Origin: Limnephilus marmoratus
Taxonomy: Eukaryota > Arthropoda > Insecta > Trichoptera > Limnephilidae
Direction of reading: 5' to 3'
Assembly: GCA_917880885.1 (NCBI GenBank)
Contig: OU862915.1
Span: forward strand, 39,316,676-39,380,675
Length of the DNA stretch: 64,000 nucleotides
In this document: piece after piece, positions 45,621 to 55,879 of the stretch
Numbering within the stretch: position 1 is the first letter of the stretch
How the letters are laid out: every line of letters starts with the position of its first letter
Notes under the pieces: generated by a model
The model's database searches: none
Told to the model about the DNA's origin: nothing
What the model saw: the letters and a program-made list of their open reading frames with translations, nothing else
Translations under genes and position numbers: made by a program

Positions 45621-46010
45621 TACAAGGTGTCCGGAAACTCGTAGTACAAGCGGGAAACTGGAGAATCCACATCACATTTGGAGTCGATTTTGTGGTTTAA
45701 CTTTTTTTGATTTGAGCTTTCGTTTTCGAGTAAATCGGGTCCGAAATTGGAATTTTTTTGGTTAAATTTGAAAAAAATTTTCACTAGGGGGTTGATTTCA
45801 GCTGTGTAATGTCTTATAAAATGCAACGAAGGGTAAACCGGGCTCAAAATTTTTTTTAACCCTTTAGTTGCCGAAAAAATGGAAAAATAGAAAAAAAATA
45901 ATATTAAAATCGAAATGCTTAGATCGAAAAAAATAAGTTTTTTGGGTTCTCTACGTGATGTAGATTCACCAGTTTCCCGCTTGTACTACGAGTTTCCGGA
46001 CACGTTGTAT
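45621..46010. mobile_element. ~390-bp MITE with >50-bp terminal repeats
   Basis: GTGTCCGGAAACTCGTAGTA at the left and its inverse at the right (TACTACGAGTTTCCGGACAC), continuing through AAGCGGGAAACTGG. Flanked by TA-rich sequence, so a TA duplication is possible (mariner-like). Partial second copy at 19186-19245. Confidence 0.8.
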
Positions 46011-46235
46011 ATTAATAATAATACATTACATTATAATAATAAATTAAAACATTATAAGCATTTTTTTGGAAATATGTTTAAATTTTTTTATGTAATACCG
46101 AAAATAAAGATATTGAAATACAAGAGACATGACATGATATTGAAATACGAGAGATGGGAAGGCTGATAGAGATATTGAAAGAAGGGTGAATGCCGGTAAC
46201 TCCATTAATGGTGGAGTGAATGCCGTTGGCGCTAA

Positions 46236-47428
46236 TAGCCCATTCACACCATTCATTTATCGTTCATTTCGTGATTTCATTCAGCCTCTTTCCCTCGAAA
46301 TGAACCGTGTGAACACGAAAGTGAATAGAGACAGTTCCGAATGAAGCATTCCAACAATGTTGGAATGCTTCCTTCGGCACTGTTCACTCGCAACCGGAAT
46401 TTAACATCACGTGACGCGAATGATGTGTGTGAACACTCAAGTGAACAGTCTTTCACTCGCAAATTAGTCGGCCGAAATGTTCTGGCGTGAGGACGAGTAG
46501 CCGGAGCGGCTTAAACGTCAAAATGCTCCGTTTAGTTCGCTTTTCGAAATAACTCCTACACGTCTCATAGAAATCGTTGTTTCTCCCTTACTATCATAGT
46601 GAAAAATATGATCTAAACGGCACTGGAAAGAGAAAATAATGCTCTATATATTCAATATAACAATTAACCACAAAATAATACGAATGTACACTTCTATGGA
46701 ACCAAAGTCTCTGATCGAATTTGAAAAAATAATTATGAAACATTGTGAATTTTTTATAAATTATTTTTATATGAAACGACAAAAAAGTGAGGTGATAGAA
46801 ACGTTTATAATTTACTTGTCTAACAAAATAAGTGTGTGTTTTTATATATTTTTTGTTACCAGTAATTTTAGTTAGAATAAAAGCAAGTAGAGCCATTTTT
46901 TAAACTTTTAAAAGTTTACATTAAAAATTATTCTATTTAAAAATTACGTGGTTATTTCTAATAACAAATTTTAAAAGCATATTTTATCACCTTTCCAAAA
47001 CAGTTTTTAGTTTTTGGATACGTTAATAAATATTCCATTTATATGGATTTTATTGCAAGCCGAGGCCTATTTTGGAATAAAAATATTTTCATGGTGCAAA
47101 AATACTGGTAGATATCAGTTTTCAGGTTATTATTTAACCATATGTTCATTTTATGGTGCAGAAATTTATTTACTGTTTACAAGAATCGCCAATTTCTCGT
47201 AATTTAGTTCGACGTTATCGGAAATGTCAATTGAAATCGTAAATATTCCCGAACTTAGCCGTCAGCGCCGGACGAATTCCAATGCGGCCGCAACTACTCT
47301 CGACGACTTCGTAGCGAGAATGTCGAGTGAACTCTTCCTTCGAAGGAAGCGTGTGAACACTCGGTGAAACGAGAATGGAACATTTCATCGAGTAAACCTT
47401 CATCCGAGTGAATGGTGTGAATGGGCTA
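46236..47428. mobile_element. PIF/Harbinger-like element, 1,193 bp, no transposase
   Basis: Ends TAGCCCATTCACACCATTCA and its exact inverse, flanked by TAA (46233-46235, 47429-47431). Subterminal GTGTGAACAC repeats: three GTGTGAACAC boxes at ~46308-46445 and ~47350, with AGTGAA around them, probably transposase-binding sites. The interior is AT-rich with no recognisable DDE or Myb ORF. Confidence 0.85.
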
Positions 47429-47457
47429 TAATAAAAAAACTGTCAAAAGAAGCGAAG

Positions 47458-47958
47458 CTAGCAGTCCACAATGGAGTCCTGGTACCTACCCTGATGTATG
47501 GCAGTGAGGCATGGAACTGGCAGAGGAAGGATGAAAGTAAGCTGAATGCTGTTGAAATGAGATCCCTGAGACGTATGTGTGGTAAAACAATGCATGATCG
47601 TGTGAGAAATGTGGATATCCGCAAAGAATGTAAGGCTGATGTAAGCATAATGAGTAAGATTAAGAAAGGGACCCTCAGATGGTTTGGACATGTAGAGTGA
47701 ATGAACGAAGAAAGTAGTTTAAGAAGAATATACGACGCGAATGTGAATGGTAGAAGAAGTCGGGGACGCCCGATGAAGACATGGCACGATCAAGTGAATC
47801 AAATACTTGAGTCGGGCCATGACAAAAGTCAGAATAATAGAAGAGAATGTATAAGACGATGTATGAATGTGAGTGAGGCAAAGAGTGTGTGCCAAGACCG
47901 AGTTGTTTGGCGGTCCGTCCTCTCTGCCTACCCCTGCGGGGAAACGGCGGTTAGTTAG
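47458..47958 (+). pseudogene. RTE-like LINE ORF C-terminal domain, one nonsense codon
   Basis: Frame: PTLMYGSEAWNWQRK, NAVEMRSLRRMCGKTMHDR, KGTLRWFGHVE, stop TGA (47698-47700), then IYDANVNGRRSRGRP and VCQDRVVWRSVLSAYPC. The second copy at 63485 has CGA at the stop position, so a CpG transition explains the TGA. The domain follows the RT in RTE-like LINEs; its function is not established. Confidence 0.8.
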
Positions 47959-47967
47959 TTAGTTAGT

Positions 47968-48701
47968 AAGAGACATGATCGCCCGACCGTCGGCGGACTA
48001 CTATCTAATGGGCGTAGTTTGAATACGGAAAGAATTCATTCATTTAGTTGATTTTTTTAAGGTGTGCAGAAATATTGGTTAACAACATCGGCGACGCCAA
48101 GGAACACAGTCCTACCGAGTAAAAACTGCGGATAGCACATCTCTTATATTTCAATATCTTTGACTGAAAACAATAAATACTTCAACAAAAAACGTCTACA
48201 ACAAATAGAATTTATGGTTTTATCGGGCACAACCTTATTAAAAACCTTGACATTTTCTTGCCCTTTTTATTTGAAAACAACACTCCGCTGTCTATTAATT
48301 TGTCTATCAACAAATAGACGCCTACCTTATAATTGACTAAAAATGCCACTAAAAGCGTTCAAGTCGAGAGCTAATACATGTACCAATTTTTTTATCTACA
48401 TCATGGTGCCAAATGCCCGGAGCCAGTTGACTGAATTATTTGTATTTACACTCTCTGTGAGATGTGTGGGATTGCAATAATGTTCCCCCATTCCGAAATA
48501 AATAAAATATTATTATTGTAAACCTTACTTAGTTAATTTTTTGTTCCTTCTTTATGGATACTGCACAAGAGACCAAACTGCTCCAAGCTATAGAGACTAT
48601 GGCATCCCCAATTTTGAGAATAGAAAGACGAAGGAGATGGAGGGAGGAACGTCGTGAAGTGCCTGGCTTTTCAGATGTGGTCACAAAATACGTTAAAGCC
48701 T
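47968..48701. other. No recognised feature
   Basis: AT-rich, no motif. Begins with the RTE target duplication. Confidence 0.35.
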
Positions 48702-49143
48702 TTTTTAAATTAACTCCACACAGGAGACCCTGAGGAAAATGTCATCTTTGGGATGGAGAAGAAATTACGGGAAGGCAAATGATATGAAGGATGGGTAGGA
48801 ATCTTAGGTTCAATGTATCCAGGAGGCCTGGGTCGAGACAGTCTGACTGGAGAGGTCAAGGTTAGGTTAGGTTAGACCTCTCCCTTAACCTAGAAGTTAA
48901 GGGAGACCTTAAGGTCTAGTTAGACCCTTGGTCTAGGTTAGGTCTCTCCCGATCAAGCCCACCACGTACCTAGTAGGTGGACAAACGCAGTAAGTGGAGA
49001 CCTAGACAAATCTCATCCCATACGAACCCGGGCACCCCTGCTAAGCCAACAACGTAGCGAACACTTGAGGTGACCTCTAGCAGGGGTGTAGGTTGTCCAA
49101 TAAATGGTTCCCGGGGCAGCGGTACCATACCCACCTCCCAAAT
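48702..49143 (-). mobile_element. SINE-A copy with an internal GGTTA-rich expansion
   Basis: Minus strand: CAATTTGGGAGGTGGGTATG, CCATTTATTGGACAACC, GTTCGCTACGTTGTTGG and GAATCTAAGATTCC-type blocks to a damaged hairpin. Near 48860-48940 extra sequence contains GGTTAGGTTAGGTTAG and inverted CCTTAACCT...AGGTTAAGG-like units not present in other copies. Confidence 0.7.
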
Positions 49144-49159
49144 TGATAAAGCCTAATCA

Positions 49160-49560
49160 TGATTAATTTGTTGGTTACTACGCCGAGTTGCGCTTTCTAC
49201 TATTTTTTTAATATTTTTTTTTATTAGTGACTATTTAATTACAGGTTTGATGAGAATTACAAGATATGATAATGCATATAATTTTTCATCTGTTATTCTC
49301 ACTAGGTGGTCCTGTGCTGAGGCGGACTGGTAGATTTCTTTGATTTTCCATTATTCAGTTTCTATGATGTTTTTAATACATTCTCTAGTATGTCTGCATT
49401 AATTTCTTTCACCCATGTTTTGATTTTTTCCGTAAACTTATTTATCTTTTCTATCTTTTTCAAACTTGGAGGAAGGATATTGTAAAGTTTGGTTACCAGA
49501 TATATGCTTTAACCAACGTTTTAGATAGCGTTACATTGTCCATCATCAGGGAAGATGCCG
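49160..49560 (-). repeat. PLE-type end interrupted by a ~310-bp insertion
   Basis: GGTTACTACGCCGAGTTGCG (49171-49190) and AACCAACGTTTTAGATAGCG (49512 onward) are adjacent in the 22.9-kb palindrome. The hammerhead core here is decayed (AAAAC for GAAAC; stem II TATCT). The insertion (49196-49506) has a T-run at its left edge, suggesting a minus-strand retrotransposed piece. Confidence 0.55.
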
Positions 49561-50464
49561 CACGGTTTAACAACCTAAATACTAATCACGACAATATTTT
49601 TGACCGCGAAAATCTCCAAACCTCGCTATTAAAGCCTATTCAAAGTACCTTTCGATTCTAAATTGTAAGAACAAGATTTAATCAAGACAATATTTTGATA
49701 TATTGTTACCTCCTCCTATCACTCCATATCAAAAAAAAAACAAAGAACAAAAAATCACACCTTTAGCAAAGCGACGCACCATGATTTTACAATTTTTTTT
49801 CTTACATACCTGTTTACACAGCAACACAATGTTAAAATAAAATATTTTAAAAAATCATACATCATGTGAATGATAAATGATAAATGAATAATAATAAATA
49901 CATTAGGTATTATTATTTATTTGCCTTGCTGTGAATATGAATCAAGGAAGCCCTGGAAAGAATATTCATAGAAACAGTGAGAGAAAAAAACATGACCTTG
50001 AAACTGATTGATTGATCAGGTTTCTCAACAGAAATAATAATAATGATTTATAAAGTGTAGGCTGCATGTTATTACTGTACATCCGCACAACAATTGCAAA
50101 AATATTCAATAACATACAGATTTAAAAAAATATATCTTGATGTGTAAATAAGCATTAAAATAATACCGACACGATCTATTTTAAAGTAAATGAGAAGTTG
50201 ATTGAGGGCGGGTGGCGTTTGTTTAAATAAAAATGTGCAGTTTTATTCTGAGATTGGTGAAGTTTGCAAAACAAAAAGATGGTAACAATGAGATTTCGAA
50301 AAACCACTCCTATACCGTTTTCCAAACTTTTTACAGGCTTTTTTTTTACGTTGGTATATTCTTTGCATAATTTGTAACTCGTTGGATTGCATCACCCTCC
50401 CCGAAATCTGTAATAAATGAAACAATTTAACTTTGTTTGAACGACTTTTATATTTGAGTAAATC
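49561..50464. other. No recognised feature
   Basis: AT-rich, no motif. Confidence 0.35.
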
Positions 50465-50500
50465 CGACCGGTTTCAGAGCGACCGTACCTTCTTCAGGGC
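50465..50500 (-). ncRNA. Partly decayed hammerhead-like motif
   Basis: Minus strand: CTGAAGA, GAAA and stem III ACCGGT followed by C (a GTC cleavage triplet), but the stem II strands no longer pair. Confidence 0.4.
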
Positions 50501-50841
50501 AAATGTATACTGATTTGACAGTTTTGAAATATGGATGGGAACAATGTATTGTTATGGTAGGGGTGGAGCCGTTTCTAGGTATTAATGAAGAGTGGGTGGG
50601 TAGGGGAACATATCCATGATTGGGCTATAAGACAATATTTTTTGTTTGTTGATAATAGATTCATTATTTTTAAGGGATATTTTTATTTATTTCCAAGGCT
50701 TCTAAGTTATCTAAAAGTGGTTCAAACAAAGTTAAATTGTTTGTTAAAATTGTTAAATTTCATTTATTTATAATGGATAACCACAAAGTTATAGCAAGTA
50801 AAAAATAATCATTTCTGTGGTTCTTGGTGAAACTTTACAAC
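50501..50841. other. Unassigned, probably PLE-derived
   Basis: Follows the hammerhead-like end; purine-rich GGTAGGGGTGG on this strand. No readable ORF domain. Confidence 0.3.
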
Positions 50842-51229
50842 TTAATTTGGGAGGCGATTATAGGTTCCGCCGCCCCTGGAACCATTTATTGGATAACCAA
50901 AGTGGTTCGTTACGTTTGGTGACTTAGCAGCCCGGATGAGGTTTATGAGGCACACCTACTGCATGGAGGGCCAGATCGGGAGAGACCGGTTGAGAGAGCC
51001 CTTTTGACCTCTCCAGCCGGACTCTTACGACCCACCTTGCACCGCAGTGAGAGGGATGGATTCATACGTTCGTCACTCCTGGACACGCTGACCCCCAGAT
51101 TCGTATTCATCCATTATACCTTTTAACTTCCCGGAACTTTCTCTCCTTAATTCCTTTAATAAGACACCTAAAAGGACATGGGTGGAAATTATTTTCCTCG
51201 GGGCCTCCTGTGTGGAGCTAATGTAAAAA
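50842..51229 (+). mobile_element. SINE-A copy, near full length
   Basis: AATTTGGGAGGCGATTATAG, GTTCGTTACGTTTGGTGACT, CCAGCCGGACTCTTACGACC, TTCCCGGAACTTTCTCTCC and CCTCCTGTGTGGAGCTAATG. The left hairpin strand is lost; the right reads CCTCGGGGCC. Confidence 0.8.
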
Positions 51230-52130
51230 ATACTCTGGTATGTTGTGGCGATAAACCCGAACGAAAGCGTTTTGGAGCCCCCAAAACATAATCGGATTTC
51301 CATTTGTATGATCAGTAGACTACACTATACTATGCTATCCTGAAAGTAGCTCAGGACAGGGAGGCGTCTTATCGAAGCGATGAGTCCCGATCCGAAAAAG
51401 TCATGGGGAAGAAATTTACGTTTAAGAACGACATTAAATAGTTTGCTTATTTCATACTCCAGTCGTAGCAATGCGTTAAGACAGGAACGGTGGGAGAAAT
51501 AGCATTTTTATATTGCAATCTTTTGAATCCACCCACTTCCTAAATTCTTCGTTAAAAGGTTTGGAACCAACCTACGACAATTAAAACTTTTCATTGCATA
51601 AAAAACGATGAGTCGTTTCTAAGAGTAGGATGATAAAGCAACCCACTTTATCCTATACAAAGAGACCAGAAAGAACATGCCTGTCTAGTTTGTCGCTTCA
51701 TTTATTATCAAAAAACATCGCATTTAATTACGTTCATACTGATGTTACAACGCTTGTTCTAATTTCAATAAATGACTGTTAACAAAACCTCATGCAAACA
51801 TGTTTCAATTTTTTAATAGACCGTAGTTCATCATCAGTTCACTCAAATTTATGAAAATCGACCATGTTTTGTTAAAGGCGTTATACCACAAAAACAAAAT
51901 TTGGCAAAATAGCTTTAAAAAAAGATTGGATAACAATTTATCGTATTTACGATTTCGGCATTTGTTTTTTTTTCCAGAAACATAGATTTCCAAATCATGT
52001 TTCAAAAATCAAAAGAATATCCAAATACATACGGTTATTTATTTTTAATTTAAATGTGATGTTTACTCGCCAAAAATACGAAATAACGCCTTTGACCAAA
52101 ACAATGCCGATGATTTTATATGGTTTATGT
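51230..52130. other. No gene recognised
   Basis: AT-rich. The last 8 bp (52123-52130, GTTTATGT) are the target duplication of the next hAT. Confidence 0.35.
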
Positions 52131-52641
52131 CAGCGTTTTTCAACCTTTTTCATGGCACGACCCCCTTATTATGTAAAAAATATTTCGCGACCCCCTACCC
52201 TTCGCCCGCAATTTACCTTCGACAACTATGGTTCCTGGAGGGTGGGGGGGTGACTAGAGAAATTCAGGAATCACAAATTGAAAAATCACAAAATGAAATG
52301 AAAAAAGAATGACACCCAGTGTACACCAACAGGGGGTGGCTAGAGAATTTCAGGTTGTGAATTTTTCAGGGCAATTTCGCCTCTATAATCATGTTTTGGC
52401 ATTCTATTTGATTCTGCCAGGAAATCCGTAATCCTGTGAGTTCCGTAGCCCACAAAATTCTATAAATTTTTTTCTAATATTTTTCAAAATTCCTGACAAT
52501 TTCTCTGATAGACCGCTAAATTTTCGGACATGTCAGGGAAATTGCTATCAAACTAATTCGCCAAACGTCTCAAAGGAATAGTGGGTAGAGCTATCGCCCA
52601 TTCGTACAACGTACAGGCCTGTACTGTTCAAGTCTGTTAAA

Positions 52642-52884
52642 TTGGATAACTTTTGGTTAAAAAGAAAATTAGAATACCCAGAATTGACCACAGAAGCTTT
52701 GAAGTGCTTGATTCCATTTGCCACCTCTTACTTGTGCGAGTTGACGTTTTTGTCAATGGCCCAAATTAAAAACAAACAGAGGAATCGATTAAATTTAGAA
52801 AACGACTTAATTCTAAATATTGCAAAAACAGATCCGCGATGGCAGAAATTGATTGACGAAAAACAGGCGCAACCTTCACATTAA
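52642..52884 (+). pseudogene. hAT transposase C-terminal dimerisation domain (hATC), truncated
   Basis: 80 residues: NFWLKRKLEYPELTTEALKC, LIPFATSYLCELTFLSMAQI, KNKQRNRLNLENDL and a terminal QAQPSH. This is the diagnostic hATC block of ZBED/SCAND3-like transposases (FW...YP.L, PF.T.YLCE..FS.M..IK.K.RN.L). Full proteins are ~600 residues: the BED finger, RNase H core and catalytic residues are absent because of an internal deletion. The ATG is fortuitous. The stop at 52882-52884 is the natural one. Confidence 0.92.
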
Positions 52885-53030
52885 TGTGTATGAGACTTAA
52901 CGGATTTTTGACCCATAGAAATTTTATAATTTAAATTTCATGTTAACTTGAAAATGTCCTATAATTAATATTTTCATAATAAAAATATTTTTGAGCTTTA
53001 TTGTTTTTTTTTAATATTTTACTTTGGACC

Positions 53031-53075
53031 CCCTGCGACCCCCTGCGACCCCCTGCGACCCCCTGCGACCCCCTT
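53031..53075 (+). repeat. 10-bp minisatellite CCCTGCGACC inside the hAT end
   Basis: Four to five exact units, an expansion of the subterminal CGACCCCC motif. Confidence 0.9.
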
Positions 53076-53137
53076 GTAGAGGCTTCGCGACCCCCCAGGG
53101 GGTCGCGACCCACAGGTTGAAAAACACTGGTTTATGT

Positions 53138-54479
53138 AATCAAAAGTACATTTAATAAAAAAATTCAAAATTACGCTCGGTCGCTTTGGAAATTCGAAAA
53201 TAGCATTTGCGTTTGAGCAAAACCATTAACTAAGCATACAAAATTCTAAAAAGAAAAACCACTGTGATGTAACTTTTCCAATGATTTTCCTATATCTAAT
53301 TAAAATTGTTTATTAGGTATGATACTTACATTTTAAGGAAATATGAATGAAATATTATTATAAAAGAGACTTATAATATTTTCTTAGTCCTCCTCACCAG
53401 AGATCCTGTACTAAGGGTGACTATGTTTTGGATAAGGGGTTTTCAGCGACTTATACGGTACAACTTCATGGTTTCGGTGGGGTTTTTTCAGTAACCTATA
53501 GGGTTTTTAAAATACTAGTTCTGTTTTCCGATAATTCTAGCCAAGATTTGATGTACTCGTACTTAATGTAGTGATATTTTGTTACAATTTGTTTTACACT
53601 GTTGTGACAATCTGAGCTTCTTTGTGCAAAGGTAGTATTAAAATTGGGCATATTTATCTTGTCGGTCGGCTTTGCTCTGTTCAAATTTTCAAACACAGTG
53701 CACGCAAATGAAAATAATAATAATTAAAACTATTCACTTTAAAAACACCCAGTGCTGAGTAAGAAGTCATTAATACAGCACACTTCGGAAAGAATCTGGG
53801 TTATCTTTGATATCGAAACGCTTGAAGGCGATTTCAATAATGACCTGATCTTAAATTCTCAAGTCAGATTTGACTTTTACTCCACATGTGGGCGTGTGAA
53901 TAATCACTCCAATATTATTTATTATTGTGGAAGGCTAAGATATAATAATATTAGTAATAAATGTTTACATTTTACAATTTATAATTACACATTTATGGCG
54001 TAGATAAATAATTATCACCATGTTAGTAAAAATGCGCGTGCGTTTTTGTACATCAATTATTTGGACAGGTCGAGAAATTATTAATTGATGTCTTGTTTTT
54101 TATACACAGGTGCCTACATCAAACAATTTAATATTCAACAGACCAAGGATTCCGAAGGAAAGTGTATGATTGCGTGTTTCTGTCCGTTCTCTAAAATGTA
54201 TTTTCAAACATCATTGGGAGGTTTGATTTTTCGATGATATTTTGACAGGAAAAAAAGGATTTAAACGCTAAGTAAATAAATTTTCAAATTTCGCTCGGTA
54301 GAATTGGTGAAACTGAGATTGCGTGTTTAATCCAATCCGGTAACTAAAAAAGTTATTCCATCAACATTTTAATTATAGTATTTAGTTTGTGTTCATATGA
54401 ATCAGATTTTTTTGTGATGTGACATTATAATTTAAAATAAAACAATAACTTTAGACAATAACAATAATAGACCGTTAGT
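53138..54479. other. No recognised feature
   Basis: AT-rich. The short ORF at 53752-54003 has no recognisable motif. Confidence 0.35.
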
Positions 54480-54898
54480 CTATCTCACTCGGGAATTTAT
54501 TCACTCCAATGCAGTGACTGTCTCTTTTTTATATAGGCAAAACAGCACGCAACGTAAACACCCGTGTCAAAGAACATCTTGGATGTTTACACAGCTCAGG
54601 ATTTTCGGAATTTGCAAACCACTTAATCGAAAAAGACCATAAATTTGATAGAAACTCAGGCGCTATCCTAATTCATAAAAACAATATAGGTATAAGGTTG
54701 GATAACTTAGAGACACTTGAACTGAGGAAAGCCATAAACACTAATAGTAAGGTAGTTAATAACCAACTAAATTTAAATAAAAGTCCTGTACTAAAATTGA
54801 TCCCTATTGATAAAGAACACTCCCGTCCCCTTCCCAATTCTTCATCTACACTATGCCTTCTTCCTTCTTCACTTGAGGAGTCCAGCCCATTTTGTTAA
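54480..54898 (+). pseudogene. Penelope-like element: GIY-YIG endonuclease C-terminus
   Basis: One frame reads SGIYSLQCSDC (from ~54489) and, one base shifted at a T-run near 54525, the next reads LFYIGKTARNVNTRVKEHLG, SSGFSEFANHLIEKDHKFDR and LETLELRKAINTNS, stopping at 54896-54898. GIY...YIG spacing, the Arg after YIGKT and the Glu-His of KEHL match the GIY-YIG nuclease that ends PLE proteins, which cuts the target for retrotransposition. The RT domain is missing (5' truncation near 54475), and the frameshift breaks the domain. A hammerhead-like motif follows at 55060. Confidence 0.88.
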
Positions 54899-55059
54899 AT
54901 CATATATTATCTTTATTTAATTAAATGAAGTTAATATTAGCGAAACTCAATCGAAAATCTGGAGTCAGAAAAATCAGAAAAAGTTATTGGCTCCACTGAG
55001 ACACGACATATACACGATCTATAACACACATGTAACTTAATGTTAGTAGAGTATTATAC
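54899..55059 (+). other. PLE 3' UTR
   Basis: AT-rich sequence between the GIY-YIG stop and the hammerhead-like motif, no ORF. Confidence 0.5.
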
Positions 55060-55100
55060 TGTCCTGAAGAAGCTACGGTTGTAGCGAAATCCAGTCGGCG
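55060..55100 (+). ncRNA. Hammerhead ribozyme-like motif downstream of PLE ORF
   Basis: Stem I TGTC (55060-55063) with GGCG (55097-55100), including wobbles; CTGAAGA 55064-55070; stem II GCTAC-GGTT-GTAGC (55072-55085), perfect; GAAA 55086-55089; short, imperfect stem III; TC at 55095-55096 before the predicted cut. Position and design agree with PLE hammerheads. Confidence 0.7.
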
Positions 55101-55239
55101 TTAAGTATATAAAATAAAAGTGGTGTTTAAAAAGTTATTGCTTATTTTAAATTATAGTATTTAGTCTTTCACGGGACTAACACGTAATGAAACATATAAT
55201 TTTAAAATCGGATCAATAAGTCAATATAAATCTTATTCT

Positions 55240-55450
55240 TCCTTGCCCTGGTCTCAATTCATTGCCTAGGTAGGCTGTTGGGGTCGGCTCTTCTCGTTCT
55301 CAGCCTATACCTTCTTCGGTTCTGGGTATCACTTTCATCCTGGCCGTTTCTCTGTAATATTTTGGTGTATTGATTCATCCAGGAGTTCTTTGGTCTTCTT
55401 CTGGATGACTGTCGATGAAGCTCCATAGACATTGCCTGCATCACTGTGTG
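55240..55450 (-). pseudogene. LINE post-RT C-terminal fragment
   Basis: Minus-strand frame: RPKNSWMNQYTKILQRNGQD, then NRRRYRLRTRRADPNSLPRQ and a stop. The RRP..SW.D...TRRADP ending is a common terminus of RTE/R1-like LINE proteins in arthropods. Only the tail remains. Confidence 0.6.
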
Positions 55451-55559
55451 ATCTGGTGGTCTCCGTCAAGCCAATATATATAATATAAATAATTATTATG
55501 TCTCCTAATTGACAACTTTTAAAACATCCTCTAAACTCCACATCTTCTCCTCCCGATCA

Positions 55560-55690
55560 CTTCCACATACATAAACGCATTCTTCACCACACTACATTTC
55601 TGCCCTGATCATTGGTAATGTAATGCTGTCCGAAGCGTTGGCAAAAAAGGAAGAAGCGGAAAACGGCATAATAAGTTCAATAAGTAATGA
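55560..55690 (+). repeat. PLE-type end, decayed hammerhead
   Basis: CTGATCA (for CTGATGA) at 55605, stem II right strand TGTCC, GAAG for GAAA, CGTTGGC, then AAAAAGGAAGAAGCGGAAAA. Core changes predict no activity. Confidence 0.5.
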
Positions 55691-55879
55691 CAAAGTTTCA
55701 TTGACAGTTGGAGGTTGGTCGTCGGACCTGTTTGTGCAGTATCATATTTTTATATTTCTTTTTTGGGGCTTTTTAATGATCCCTTTTTATCAAGCGTGAG
55801 ATTTCACCTGGTCATGTTAATAAACATATCAAAATGTAAATGAAAACATAATTGGCTTTTCATGAATGGCGGTTTAACT

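Larger units (their letters stand above)
46133..47967 (+). mobile_element. RTE-like LINE copy split by a Harbinger-like element
   Basis: Left piece 46133-46235 and right piece 47429-47967 are contiguous in the minus-strand copy at 19610-20265. The 3' end is a GTTA-repeat tail. AAGAGACATGA occurs at 46122-46132 and 47968-47978, a likely 11-bp target duplication, which makes this a 5'-truncated insertion. Confidence 0.8.
52131..53129 (+). mobile_element. hAT (ZBED-type) element, internally deleted, 999 bp
   Basis: Ends CAGCGTTTTTCAACC and GGTTGAAAAACACTG, exact 8-bp duplication GTTTATGT (52123-52130, 53130-53137). Subterminal CGACCCCC/GGGGGTCGCG palindromes occur at both ends. It encodes the last part of a hAT transposase. 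Confidence 0.92.

Noticed and set aside
45491..45847. 118-codon minus ORF at the 45.6-kb MITE
   Set aside because: It runs through the terminal repeat of a non-coding MITE and has no motif.
51795..51840. Minus-strand CTGATGATGAACTACGG... with GAAACATGTTT downstream, resembling the hammerhead-like motifs
   Set aside because: The CTGATGA and GAAAC parts are present, but the intervening bases do not form a stem II, so I did not call it a ribozyme.
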